Shown: piece after piece, positions 8,515 through 15,667 of the stretch
How the letters are laid out: each line of letters starts with the position of its first letter
Numbering within the stretch: position 1 is the first letter of the stretch
NCBI GenBank assembly: GCA_038233135.1
Contig: JBBSMN010000046.1
Location: 1-15,667, forward strand
DNA: 15,667 nt
Direction of reading: 5' to 3'
Origin: JACCVL01 sp038233135
GTDB taxonomy: Bacteria; Actinomycetota; Actinomycetes; Propionibacteriales; Nocardioidaceae
Position numbers and translations under genes: made by a program
The notes under the pieces: model-generated
The model's input: the letters and a program-made list of their open reading frames with translations, nothing else
Told to the model about the DNA's origin: nothing
The model's database searches: none

Positions 8515-8530
8515 GGGCGGCAAGCCGCCC
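8515..8530. repeat. Second inverted repeat in the lepA/DUF2867 divergent region
   Basis: GGGCGGC (8515-8521), AA, GCCGCCC (8524-8530). The 7-bp arms are perfect and all G/C. It lies 12 bp from the 20-bp palindrome at 8483-8502. Role unknown; it could be a second regulator site or a strong RNA structure in the lepA leader. No run of T follows, so it is not a convincing terminator. Confidence 0.6.
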
Positions 8531-8642
8531 CCACGGTGTGACGGGAGACGATGATGGGTTGGCGGAGCCCGAACCCCCACGATGCATCATCTGGCTCACC
8601 GAGGCGCACTCTGCCCGGCGTCACGGCTCCAGGGAGGCAACC

Positions 8643-9098
8643 ATGGCTCGTGATCCCGCGTTGGTGTCCATGGCGTTCCGGGACATCCCCGCGCCCGACT
8701 GGGCCGACGTGGTCGTGGTGCCGCTGCCGCCAGGGGCGCCGACCGACCCGGCGCAGTGGGCCAGGGCGGTGTTCGACGTCCGCGCGTTGCCCTGGTGGGT
8801 GCTGGCGCTGCTCGGGCTGCGTCAGCTGCTCGTCGGGCTGATCGGTGTCGACCGAGGCGCCGCCGACGTGTTCGCGGTCCGCGAGGTGAGCGGCGAGGAA
8901 GCGCTGGTCGCGGTCGACGACCGGCACCTGGACTTCCGCGCGGCGGTGGCGGCCGACGCCGATGCTCAGCTGCTGCGGTGCGTGACGGCGGTCCGCCTGC
9001 ACGGCTGGCGCGGCCGGCTCTACTTCCTGCCTGTCCGGTTGCTGCACGACCCGGTGACGCGGGCGATGATGCACGCCGCGGTCCGCCGTTCGTCGTGA
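8643..9098 (+). CDS. DUF2867 family protein
   Basis: 151 residues from the ATG at 8643. A strong Shine-Dalgarno, AGGGAGG (8631-8637), stands 5 nt upstream and fixes the start, although the frame is open much further upstream against lepA. It matches the DUF2867 pattern: an N-terminal PPGAPTDPAQWARAVFD stretch, WWVLALLGLRQLLVGLIG (about 51-68), LVAVDDRHLDFRAAV (about 89-103) in the core, and VRLHGWRGRLYFLPVRLLHDPVTRAMM (about 116-142) at the C-terminus. The family has no established biochemical function. The hydrophobic stretch at 51-68 is more likely packed in the fold than a membrane span, though this is not certain. The gene is divergent from lepA and upstream of rpsT on the same strand. 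Confidence 0.85.
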   Translation: MARDPALVSMAFRDIPAPDWADVVVVPLPPGAPTDPAQWARAVFDVRALPWWVLALLGLRQLLVGLIGVDRGAADVFAVREVSGEEALVAVDDRHLDFRAAVAADADAQLLRCVTAVRLHGWRGRLYFLPVRLLHDPVTRAMMHAAVRRSS

Positions 9099-9203
9099 CC
9101 CGGCTAGTGGCTCAGTCTCCACTGAACCTGCCTGACAGGCGACGGCCGGCGCGGACGGCAGCGCCCGGGCGCATTGCACGGCCGAGACGAGACTTCCGGA
9201 GAT

Positions 9204-9233
9204 TTGAGCCGGTGCGACCGGCGCTGGTAGCGT
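9204..9233 (+). promoter_or_regulatory. Sigma-70-type promoter for rpsT
   Basis: TTGAGC (9204-9209), an 18-nt spacer, and TAGCGT (9228-9233) match the actinobacterial housekeeping sigma consensus (TTGAC / TANNNT). Transcription would begin near 9240, giving a leader of about 70 nt before the rpsT GTG. The rest of the 213-bp gap between DUF2867 and rpsT holds only short inverted repeats after the DUF2867 stop (for example GCCTG-A-CAGGC), too weak to call a terminator. Confidence 0.65.
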
Positions 9234-9311
9234 GTGTGGTTGCGCCGCGGTGAGCACCACCCGTACGCCGAGCGCCATCCACCGTCCAAACGAGCGATCG
9301 AGGCTTGCCCC

Positions 9312-9572
9312 GTGGCAAACATCAAGTCCCAGATCAAGCGCATCGGCCAGAACGACGCCGCGCACGAGCGGAACAAGTCGGTCAAGTCGGCGCTCAAGAC
9401 GTCGGTGCGCCGGTTCCGTGCTGCCGTCGACGCTGGCGATGCCGAGCAGGCGCGCCTGCTCGGACACGAGACGAACCGGCGGCTGGACAAGGCGGCGTCG
9501 GCCGGCGTCGTCCACAAGAACCAGGCAGCCAACCGCAAGTCGGCAATCTCCAAGCAGGCCGCCAGCCTCTGA
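9312..9572 (+). CDS. rpsT: 30S ribosomal protein S20
   Basis: 86 residues, the normal size. S20 binds the 5' domain of 16S rRNA early in small-subunit assembly. The N-terminus VANIKSQIKRIGQNDAAHER and NKSVKSALKTSVRRF are the canonical basic first helix. AASAGVVHKNQAANRKSAI, with the conserved G(V/I)(V/I)HKN(Q/A)A(A/S)RKS pattern, forms the C-terminal helix. GTG at 9312 is chosen because it yields the standard mature N-terminus; upstream codons in this frame (WLRRGEHH) are not family-like. The Shine-Dalgarno is poor (GAGG at 9299-9302). A promoter lies upstream at 9204-9233. It is convergent with holA with only 21 bp between the stops, and I see no hairpin terminator in that space. Confidence 0.97.
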   Translation: MANIKSQIKRIGQNDAAHERNKSVKSALKTSVRRFRAAVDAGDAEQARLLGHETNRRLDKAASAGVVHKNQAANRKSAISKQAASL

Positions 9573-9593
9573 CCCGGCTGCTGGGCCCGACCC

Positions 9594-10610
9594 TCACCTG
9601 GACTGGCCGCGCCCGGCACCGCGCGCACCAACCACCGTCAGGACCATCCGCTCCATCGCGTGACCCGGATCGGCGCCGCCGCCCTTGACCGCAGCATCAG
9701 CCTCGGCCACCGCGTCGAGCGCCGTGGCCAGGCCCGAGGCATCCCATCCCCGAGTCTGCTCGCGCAGCCTGGTCAGCTGAGCCGGGCTGCAGCCGACCTC
9801 GCGGGCCAAGTCCCCGCCGCTGATGCCACCCGGTGCGAACGACAGCTTGATCAGCCGGCGCACGGTGAGCGCGAAGGCCGAGGTCAGCAGCGGCAGTGCC
9901 ACCCGCTGACCCAACGCCCAGCGCAGCAGCTCCAACGCACCCGCCTGGTCACCGTTGACCGCTCGCTCGGCGATGTCAAAGGTCTTGATCTCGGCGCGGC
10001 CCTCGTAGTAGCGGTTCACCAGGTCGACGTCGACGAACGCGCCAGGATGGTCGCTGCACAGCTGCTCAACCGCGGCGGCCAGCGCGCGAACGTCGTCGCC
10101 GACAGCCCGGTGCAGCAGGTCCGCCGCAGCCGGCTCCATGCGCACCCCGAGTCGCCGCGCCTCGGTGCCGATCCATGCCGCCAGCTTCCACGGCTTGGGC
10201 GCCTCGACCCGGACCTCCTTGACGCCGGCCGCGCGCAGGCGGTCGAGCAGCCCCTTGCCCTTCGCGCCCCCCGGGTGCACCGCGACGACTGCGACATCGC
10301 CCTGTGGTGCGCCCGCGTAGGCGAGGAGGGGGCCGTGCATGTCGTCTGGCAGGTTGTCCAGGCCACGCGCGACGACGCCGCGACGCGCGGCGAGCAGCGA
10401 GGGGCTGGTCAGCTCGGCGAACGCGCCGGCGTCCAGGCTCGCCGCGGAGATCTCGGTGACGTCGGCGTCGGGAGCTTGCTCGGACAGCGCCCGCCGCCAG
10501 CCCTGGACCTCGCGTTCGGCCAGGAACTCCACCGGCCCGGTGACCAGCACCACAGACCCAAGGACCCCCGATACAGAATCCGCCACGCCGGTCAGGATGT
10601 CAGCACCCAC
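9594..10610 (-). CDS. holA: DNA polymerase III subunit delta
   Basis: 338 residues, usual for actinobacterial HolA. Delta opens the beta sliding clamp as part of the clamp-loader complex. Family features in order: a short N-terminal strand SVVLVTGPVEFLAEREV (about 19-35), a degenerate AAA+ fold lacking a Walker A motif; TSPSLLAARRGVVARGLDNLP (clamp-contact region); EAPKPWKLAAWI and AAADLLHRAVGDDVRALAAAVEQL (helical domain II); and a C-terminal collar with KTFDIAERAVNGDQAGALELL. The GTG at 10610 overlaps the comEC stop by 11 nt; a GTG at 10586 is an alternative. The comEC-holA arrangement is conserved in actinobacteria and supports the call. Confidence 0.95.
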   Translation of the reverse strand: MGADILTGVADSVSGVLGSVVLVTGPVEFLAEREVQGWRRALSEQAPDADVTEISAASLDAGAFAELTSPSLLAARRGVVARGLDNLPDDMHGPLLAYAGAPQGDVAVVAVHPGGAKGKGLLDRLRAAGVKEVRVEAPKPWKLAAWIGTEARRLGVRMEPAAADLLHRAVGDDVRALAAAVEQLCSDHPGAFVDVDLVNRYYEGRAEIKTFDIAERAVNGDQAGALELLRWALGQRVALPLLTSAFALTVRRLIKLSFAPGGISGGDLAREVGCSPAQLTRLREQTRGWDASGLATALDAVAEADAAVKGGGADPGHAMERMVLTVVGARGAGRGQSR

Positions 10611-12969
10611 CCCCCGTGGCGCAGCGGGTCACCACCGAGACGTCCGACCCGTCCGGCACCACTGCGACCGCCCCGTCCAGGTCGGTGCGAGACACATCCA
10701 TCCCGTCCGCGACCAACGACGCCAACAGGTCCGGATCGGGATGGCCGTAGGTGTTGCCGACACCGACGCTGACCACTGCCACCTCGGCGCCCACCGCATC
10801 GAGGAACGCCGGGTCCTGACGGGCGCTGCCGTGGTGCGGCACCTTCAGGACGTCGGCGGACAGGTCCACCCCGGCGCGGAGCAGCGCAGCCTGCGTCGGA
10901 GGCTCGATGTCGCCGGTGAGGATCAACCGCACCCCCCGCACCTCGACGAGCAGGACCAAGCTGGCGTCATTGACCGGCGAACCCCCCGACTCCGAGGTGT
11001 CCACCAGCTCCGGAGGGGTACCGGCCGGTGGCCAGATAACTCGCCAGGAGACGGCGCCGACGCTGGCGGCCGCGCCGGCAGTGACGGTGCGGATCGGGAC
11101 GCCGGCGGCGGACGCCACCGCCTGGACGTCATGCCACGAGTCGGCGGGGGTCAGCACAGGTCCCACCTCGACCTCGCCGACCGGGACCTGCTCCAGCACG
11201 CCGGCCAGGCCCGCGGCGTGGTCGGCGTGCAGGTGCGTGATGAGCACCGCAGCGACCTCGCGGACATCGAGCTCGCGCAGGCATGCCGCCATCTCTGCCG
11301 GCTCGGGTCCCGCGTCGACGACGACGGCGACCCCGTCGCCCGCAGACAGCACCAGACCGTCGCCTTGCCCGATGTTGCAGGCGACCACCACCCAGCCGTC
11401 GGGTGGCCAGCCGGGAGTGGGTAGCGGTCGCAGGATCACCACGACCAGCAGGGCTGCGCACAGCACGGCCCACCAACGTCGGCGCAGGAGCACCCGGATG
11501 CCCACCGCCAGGGCCAGGCACAGACCGGTGAGGGCGACGAGGGACGCCGGCGAGGTGCCCCAGTCGACGCTTGCCCCGGGCAGGTCGGCGCAGACCCGGC
11601 CGACGACGACGATCCACGACGCCGGGGCGACCGCCAGCCACCCCAGCAACTCACCCGCGGGCTCGTGCACCACCGCGACGAGGCCCGCGCCTAGACCGGC
11701 CACAGTCGCGGGACCGACCGCCGGGGCGACGAGGACGTTCGCCAGCACCGCGACGATCGAGGCCTGGCCCGAGATCGCCGCGAGCACCGGTGTGCACACC
11801 AGTTGGGCCGCCATCGGCACCGCGATCGCCTCAGCTGCCCACCGCGGCAGCCACCGCGTCATGGCATCGCGCCACAGCGGCGCCAGCACCAGGATCGAAG
11901 CCGTGGCCAGCGCGGACAGCAAGAAGCCCACCGAGCGGGCCAACCAGGGGTTGACCAACAGCAGCACGAGCACGGCGACGCACAGGGCCCGCAGTCCCCG
12001 GCGACGGTCGCCGGAGGTGAGACCGGCGAGCGCGACGAGTCCCATGGCGGCGGCGCGTACGACGCTGGGATCGGGGCGGGCGAGCAACACGAATCCGATC
12101 ACACCGAGCACGCCTGTCACGAGCAGACCGCGCCCGCGGATGCCCACCCAGCGGGCAGCCAGCAGCAGGGCCCCCAGCACCAGGGTGAGGTTGGTGCCGG
12201 ACACCGCCAGCAGGTGGGTCAACCCGCTCGTGCGGAAGTCGTCGGCGAGGTCGGTGGTCAACCCGCTGTCGTCGCCGACGACGAGGGCGGGCACCAGCTC
12301 GCCGGGCATCCCGCGACCGTCGACGGCGCCCTCGACCCCGTCCCGGACTCCTCCGGCCAGCGTCCACCACCAGGCTGGCCGGTCACGGACGCCATAAAGC
12401 CGGCTGACCCGCAGCAACGCGGCCAGGTCAGTGGACCGAGACGGAGCCAGCCGGGCGACCAGGCCCAGCCGAGTGCCGAGCGCAACGTCCTGGAGACCGG
12501 CATCAGCAGCGGCCATCACCAGCACCGGCGCACGACCGTCAATGGTGGTGCCGCGACCGGTCACGGTCCGAGCGCTCGCCTTGACGATCACCTGGTCGCC
12601 GAAGGGCGTCTCCACGATCCGCGGGTCGCCGGCCAGGACGACCACCGCGTGCACCACGGCCTCGCTTCTGGCCAGCTCCGGCAGCGTGCCGGCCTGAGCC
12701 TGCGCGACCCGCAGTCCGGACGCGAACCCGGCCGCGGCCGCGGCGATGAGGACCAGAGCCACCAGGTGCCTGCCGCGACGGACCGAGACCATCGCGGCAA
12801 GGACAAGCACGGCGCCGCCAGCGAGCGCGATCCTGCCGGGCAGCCCGAGGCTGAGGGCGGCGCTCGACCACGCCGCCACCGCCGGACCGACCAGGCGCCA
12901 GTCCGCTGCCGGCTCGACCGCAGAAGCCACCAGCAGATCAAGAGGCTCACCCGTGGCGTCACCGAGCAC
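10600..12969 (-). CDS. comEC: ComEC/Rec2 DNA-uptake channel with metallo-beta-lactamase domain
   Basis: 789 residues. ComEC carries single-stranded DNA across the membrane in natural transformation. Residues 30-90 hold N-terminal membrane segments. About 90-200 is a soluble OB-like DUF4131 region. The competence core with many transmembrane helices spans about 225-515, including GLTHLLAVSGTNLTLVLG (249-266). The C-terminal metallo-beta-lactamase domain begins at about 525 and has THLHADH (578-584), KVPHHGS and LTGDIE, so the nuclease-like metal site looks complete. The usual DVGQGD motif reads NIGQGD (532-537), a conservative Asp to Asn change. The GTG at 12969 overlaps the comEA stop by 11 nt, with TAGGA upstream as Shine-Dalgarno. 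Translation is probably coupled with comEA and holA. Confidence 0.95.
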   Translation of the reverse strand: MLGDATGEPLDLLVASAVEPAADWRLVGPAVAAWSSAALSLGLPGRIALAGGAVLVLAAMVSVRRGRHLVALVLIAAAAAGFASGLRVAQAQAGTLPELARSEAVVHAVVVLAGDPRIVETPFGDQVIVKASARTVTGRGTTIDGRAPVLVMAAADAGLQDVALGTRLGLVARLAPSRSTDLAALLRVSRLYGVRDRPAWWWTLAGGVRDGVEGAVDGRGMPGELVPALVVGDDSGLTTDLADDFRTSGLTHLLAVSGTNLTLVLGALLLAARWVGIRGRGLLVTGVLGVIGFVLLARPDPSVVRAAAMGLVALAGLTSGDRRRGLRALCVAVLVLLLVNPWLARSVGFLLSALATASILVLAPLWRDAMTRWLPRWAAEAIAVPMAAQLVCTPVLAAISGQASIVAVLANVLVAPAVGPATVAGLGAGLVAVVHEPAGELLGWLAVAPASWIVVVGRVCADLPGASVDWGTSPASLVALTGLCLALAVGIRVLLRRRWWAVLCAALLVVVILRPLPTPGWPPDGWVVVACNIGQGDGLVLSAGDGVAVVVDAGPEPAEMAACLRELDVREVAAVLITHLHADHAAGLAGVLEQVPVGEVEVGPVLTPADSWHDVQAVASAAGVPIRTVTAGAAASVGAVSWRVIWPPAGTPPELVDTSESGGSPVNDASLVLLVEVRGVRLILTGDIEPPTQAALLRAGVDLSADVLKVPHHGSARQDPAFLDAVGAEVAVVSVGVGNTYGHPDPDLLASLVADGMDVSRTDLDGAVAVVPDGSDVSVVTRCATGGGC

Positions 12970-13969
12970 CCGGTCCTACCGTCACGGAGTCACGCAGATC
13001 GGCCAGGGTCGCATCACCGATGCCGTCGACCTCGAGCAGCTCGTCGACGCTGGTGAAGGCACCGTTTTCGCTGCGCCAGTCGAGGATCGACTGGCCCGTC
13101 ACCGGCCCGACTCCTGGCAGCGTGTCCAGCTGCTCCATCGTTGCGGTGTTGAGATCGATCAGCACCGGTGCAGTGGGGACGGTCGAGCCGGGTGCGGGCG
13201 GAGCGGACGGGGAGCCCGGCGCAGCGCCGCCGACCGCGGTGCTCCGGAGCCCGACCAGGAGCTGCTCGCCGTCGACCAGGGTGCGCGCCAGGTTCATGGC
13301 GGCTAGATCCACCTTTGGCAGCGCACCGCCCGCCGACTCGAGCGCATCCGCGACACGTGCGCCGGCCGGCAGCACGACCAGCCCGGGTCGGCGCACACGA
13401 CCCGCGACATCCACCACGACCTGGGTGGCTGCCTCGTCCACCGCCGAGGGAGGGGTCGCTGCGGGATCGGCGCCTCTGGCGGAAGCGCTCACCGGGTCGG
13501 TGCCAGCCGGCGCTGGGGGTGCTGGGGACGGACCAACCGCGCCAAGGTCTGTTGCCGTCGACGATTGCGCCTGCACCGGCGGGCTGGCCGAGCGCTCGTG
13601 CGGCCTGCCGCTCAGCACCCACCAGGCGCCCGCGGCGACCAGAGCCGACACCAGCAGTGCCACCACGGTCACGTGTTGGCCGGTCACCCCACGCTCGCCG
13701 ACGGGCCGGGACCCCAGCGCCGGCAGCTGGTCTGAGAGAGCGCCGGTCAGGCGTCTCCATGCGGGCAGCGCCGGGGCCTTGTGCCGGCCGCGGGCGGTCT
13801 CTTCATCCAGCGGGCCCGCCCCGAACCGTACGGAATGGGCGGGAGCGACGTCATCCAGCGGTGGTGCCGGCCGATCAGCCCCCAGCTCGGTGGCCACCAG
13901 GGCGAGCCGGCGCCGAGCGGCGTCTGGGTCGGCGCCGTGAACCTGCGAGTCATGTCGGAATCCGCCCAT
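12959..13969 (-). CDS. comEA: ComEA-type DNA-binding competence protein with SLBB and helix-hairpin-helix domains
   Basis: 336 residues. ComEA binds incoming double-stranded DNA outside the membrane and hands it to ComEC. There is an N-terminal cytoplasmic region of about 98 residues with no recognised domain, one membrane helix (about 99-119, HVTVVALLVSALVAAGAWWVL), a Pro/Ala/Ser-rich linker (about 125-180), an SLBB domain (about 183-242, VDVAGRVRRPGLVVLPAGARV) and a C-terminal tandem helix-hairpin-helix (about 271-330), with IDLNTATMEQLDTLPGVGPV and FTSVDELLEVDGIGDATL. The ATG at 13969 has no Shine-Dalgarno; a TAGCGT -10-like box ends 6 nt upstream, so the message may be leaderless. DnaA-box sequences lie 50-90 bp upstream. 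The long N-terminal cytoplasmic part is larger than in Bacillus ComEA but common in actinobacteria. Confidence 0.95.
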   Translation of the reverse strand: MGGFRHDSQVHGADPDAARRRLALVATELGADRPAPPLDDVAPAHSVRFGAGPLDEETARGRHKAPALPAWRRLTGALSDQLPALGSRPVGERGVTGQHVTVVALLVSALVAAGAWWVLSGRPHERSASPPVQAQSSTATDLGAVGPSPAPPAPAGTDPVSASARGADPAATPPSAVDEAATQVVVDVAGRVRRPGLVVLPAGARVADALESAGGALPKVDLAAMNLARTLVDGEQLLVGLRSTAVGGAAPGSPSAPPAPGSTVPTAPVLIDLNTATMEQLDTLPGVGPVTGQSILDWRSENGAFTSVDELLEVDGIGDATLADLRDSVTVGPGAR

Positions 13970-13975
13970 GCCAAG

Positions 13976-13981
13976 ACGCTA
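13976..13981 (-). promoter_or_regulatory. Possible -10 box for a leaderless comEA transcript
   Basis: TAGCGT on the minus strand (complement of 13976-13981) ends 6 nt before the comEA ATG, the spacing expected when transcription starts at the A of the start codon. No recognisable -35 is found at 16-18 nt upstream, so the call rests on the hexamer, its spacing and the missing Shine-Dalgarno. Confidence 0.35.
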
Positions 13982-14021
13982 GGCCGAGCAGTCGGCCGGC
14001 GGCGCGAGCCGACGTGCCGGT

Positions 14022-14059
14022 TGTGGACAATGCCTCGGCCGGCACCCGGCTGTGGAAAA
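14022..14059 (-). promoter_or_regulatory. Pair of DnaA-box sequences upstream of comEA
   Basis: On the minus strand TTTTCCACA (complement of 14051-14059) and TTGTCCACA (complement of 14022-14030) occur in the same orientation, 29 bp apart start to start. TTGTCCACA is the preferred DnaA box of Streptomyces and Mycobacterium; TTTTCCACA is a one-base variant. The TTGTCCACA box lies in the loop of a 7-bp inverted repeat, GTGCCGG (14014-14020) and CCGGCAC (14039-14045). Both boxes are in the 93-bp gap between degV and comEA. Confidence 0.5.
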
Positions 14060-14062
14060 GGC

Positions 14063-14932
14063 TCAGGGGGCGTGCGGGGACACCACGACCGCGACCGCAC
14101 CGGGGCCGACGTGGGCCGCGATCACCGCGCCGACCTCCCGCTCCCACACCAGGTCGGCGTGCGGGAGCCGGTCCCGCAGCCGTGCGGCGAGCTCCGCCGC
14201 CCGCGGCTGGGCCCGGAGATGCTGAACCCCGACGTCCACGACACCCGAGCCCGCGGCGGCCACCGCGAGCTCCTCTATGCGGGCGAGGGCGCGAGAGGCG
14301 GTTCGCACCTTCTCCAACGGCTGGATCTTGCCGTCACGCACGGTGAGCAGCGGCTTGACCGCCAGGGCGGCGCCGAAGAGTGCGGCCGCTGCGCCGACGC
14401 GGCCACCACGACGCAGGTGTTCGAGCGTATCGACGTAGAAGTACGACCTGCAGACATCAGCCCGGGCACGCGCCGCGTCGGCGATGCCCACGGCGTCAGC
14501 ACCGTTGGACCGGGCCACGGCCGCGGCCAGCACGGCGAAACCGGTTGCCAGCCCGATCTGAGCACTGTCGACGACGTGCACGTCCACCGCGGCCTCGGCG
14601 GCCGCGGTCAGGGCGGAGTCGTAGGTGCCCGACACGTGCGACGACAGGTGCACCGACACGATCGCCTCCGCCCCGTCCGAGACCGCGTCCCGGTAGGCGG
14701 CGGCGAAGGCTTCCGGCGCCGGACGTGAGGTGGAGACCGGGTCACGCGAACGCAGTGCCTGCGCTACGGTGTCGCGGGTGGTGTCGGCGCCCTCGTCCAT
14801 TGCCCGAGCGCCGACGACGACCTGCAACGGAACCACCACGATGCTGTGGGCAGCGACCACTTCGTCCGGCAGGCAGGCAGTGGAATCGGTGACGACCGCT
14901 GTACGCCCCCCCTGAACCGCCACCTCCCGCAC
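14063..14932 (-). CDS. DegV family fatty-acid-binding protein
   Basis: 289 residues, typical for DegV proteins (about 280-290). Family members bind a fatty acid in the groove between two domains; in Firmicutes, FakB proteins of this family present the lipid to the FakA kinase. Motifs seen: VVTDSTACLP (13-22), TSRPAPEAF (68-76, equivalent of the TSQPSP carboxylate-binding segment), VHLSSHVSGTYDSA (94-107), VDSAQIGLATGF (121-132) and YFYVDTLEHLRRGGRVG (164-180). The GTG at 14932 is the most upstream start; a GTG at 14923, preceded by GCGGGAG, is an alternative. It lies 25 nt after the leuS stop on the same strand and is probably co-transcribed. No FakA-like kinase is encoded in this window, so the partner is unknown. 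Confidence 0.93.
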   Translation of the reverse strand: MREVAVQGGRTAVVTDSTACLPDEVVAAHSIVVVPLQVVVGARAMDEGADTTRDTVAQALRSRDPVSTSRPAPEAFAAAYRDAVSDGAEAIVSVHLSSHVSGTYDSALTAAAEAAVDVHVVDSAQIGLATGFAVLAAAVARSNGADAVGIADAARARADVCRSYFYVDTLEHLRRGGRVGAAAALFGAALAVKPLLTVRDGKIQPLEKVRTASRALARIEELAVAAAGSGVVDVGVQHLRAQPRAAELAARLRDRLPHADLVWEREVGAVIAAHVGPGAVAVVVSPHAP

Positions 14933-14957
14933 GCTATCCCGCGCCCGACATAGATCC

Positions 14958-15667
14958 TCAGACGACCAGGTTGACCAGCGTGGGGGCTCGCACGATCACC
15001 CGGCGCACGTCGCGTCCGTCGACCGCTCGCTGCACCTGCACGTCGGCTCTGGCCAGCCGCTCCAGCTCGGCGGCACCCACGTCGGGCGGCACCTCCAGCC
15101 GGGCTCGCACCTTGCCCTGCACCTGCAGCACACAGGTCACGAATTCGTCGGCCAGCAGGGTGTCGTCCACGGTCGGCCAGCTCGTCGTCGCCACTGTCGG
15201 CTGGTGCCCCAACGCCTCCCACATCTCCTCAGCGGTGTACGGCGCGACCAGGCTCAGCAGCTGAGCCACCACCTCAGCGGCCTCACGGACCGCCGGATCC
15301 GCACCGCCAGGACCCGCTTCGATGGACTTGCGCGTGGCGTTGACCAGCTCCATCAGCCGCGCGATCGCGACGTTGAACCGCCGTGACTCCAACAGTTGTG
15401 CGGCCTCGTGGACCGTACGGTGCGTGACCCGGCGCAGCGTCCGGTCGCCGGCTGCGGGGTCGGCCTGCACCGGCGCCGTCACGTCACGGGCCAGCCGCCA
15501 GCAACGCTGCAGGAACCGCAGCGAACCGCCCGGGGACACATCGGCCCAGTCGACGTCGTCCTCCGGCGGGCCGGCGAACACCATCGTGAGCCGCACCGCG
15601 TCGACACCGAAGCGGTCGATCTGGTCGCCCAGGTCGACGCCGTTGCCACGCGACTTGCTCATCCGTC
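14958..15667 (-). CDS. leuS: Leucyl-tRNA synthetase, C-terminal part (N-terminus beyond the window)
   Basis: The frame enters from the right edge and encodes the last 235 residues. Class I signature MSKSRGN lies at the edge; the preceding residue is Arg, so the motif reads RMSKS in place of KMSKS, with the second (catalytic) Lys kept. FGVDAVRLTMVFAGPPEDDVDWAD and LRFLQRCWRLARDV are typical of actinobacterial LeuS. The anticodon-binding helical domain follows (HRTVHEAAQLLESRRFNVAIARLMELVNA, then APYTAEEMWEALG). The C-terminal beta domain has VQGKVRARLEVPPDVG and ends VRAPTLVNLVV. The editing and Rossmann domains are outside. An ATG at 15662 exists but is internal to the motif and is not a real start. 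Confidence 0.96.
   Translation of the reverse strand, partial: RMSKSRGNGVDLGDQIDRFGVDAVRLTMVFAGPPEDDVDWADVSPGGSLRFLQRCWRLARDVTAPVQADPAAGDRTLRRVTHRTVHEAAQLLESRRFNVAIARLMELVNATRKSIEAGPGGADPAVREAAEVVAQLLSLVAPYTAEEMWEALGHQPTVATTSWPTVDDTLLADEFVTCVLQVQGKVRARLEVPPDVGAAELERLARADVQVQRAVDGRDVRRVIVRAPTLVNLVV

Noticed and set aside
8423..8599. Upstream extension of lepA to a GTG at 8599
   Set aside because: The extension is Pro/Arg/Ser-rich, spans both inverted repeats and has no match to LepA N-termini; the ATG at 8479 stays as a weaker alternative.
9573..9593. Terminator between the convergent rpsT and holA stops
   Set aside because: The 21-bp gap has only GGGCCC-type self-complementarity and no stem-loop of convincing length or T run.
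10907..12397. 496-codon plus-strand frame rich in Ser/Thr/Arg/Pro
   Set aside because: Antisense reading of the comEC coding sequence; composition follows from its codon bias and there is no Shine-Dalgarno or domain.
11803..13056. 417-codon plus-strand frame antisense to comEC
   Set aside because: Composition is Gln/His/Arg-rich without domains; comEC on the other strand is unmistakable.

Overview
The window is high-GC DNA from an actinobacterium (Actinomycetota). The evidence is the strong G/C bias at third codon positions, frequent GTG and TTG starts, TAGCGT-type -10 boxes, and a leuS-degV-comEA-comEC-holA / rpsT / lepA gene order that is common in actinomycetes. Nothing here fixes the genus. 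I support sixteen protein genes, two of them cut by the window edges (an acyl-CoA synthetase at the left, leuS at the right). No tRNA, rRNA, CRISPR array, transposase or integrase is visible, and no gene-free stretch reaches 300 bases.

Right part (6530-15667), core genome: on the minus strand leuS (C-terminal part) is followed by a DegV protein, then comEA and comEC (DNA-uptake receptor and channel), then holA (delta subunit of DNA polymerase III). The comEA/comEC and comEC/holA pairs each overlap by 11 nt. rpsT (ribosomal protein S20) lies convergent to holA on the plus strand behind a recognisable sigma-70-type promoter. Upstream of it is a DUF2867 gene, divergent from lepA (elongation factor 4). 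Two DnaA-box 9-mers sit in the short comEA leader, and two strong inverted repeats sit in the lepA leader.

Left-middle part (998-6522), accessory-looking: a VapB/VapC toxin-antitoxin pair with overlapping palindromes at its start; a protealysin-like M4 metalloprotease translationally coupled (ATGA) to an emfourin-type inhibitor; a UDP-glucose 6-dehydrogenase gene divergent from the protease across a 200-bp region with a 4-unit 12/13-bp tandem repeat that spells an ECF-sigma-like promoter; a streptomycin-6-kinase/hydroxyurea-kinase family phosphotransferase just downstream of ugd; and a GAF-GGDEF protein whose first metal-binding aspartate is replaced by valine.

Far left (1-912): the N-terminal 304 residues of a FadD15-type long-chain acyl-CoA synthetase. 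From memory, many actinomycetes carry such a gene near lepA, so the 998-6522 block may be an insertion into a conserved neighbourhood. The best candidates for new biology are the protease-inhibitor pair with its repeat-bearing divergent promoter, the altered GGDEF protein, and the DnaA boxes ahead of the competence genes. None of these is proven to be a new system.
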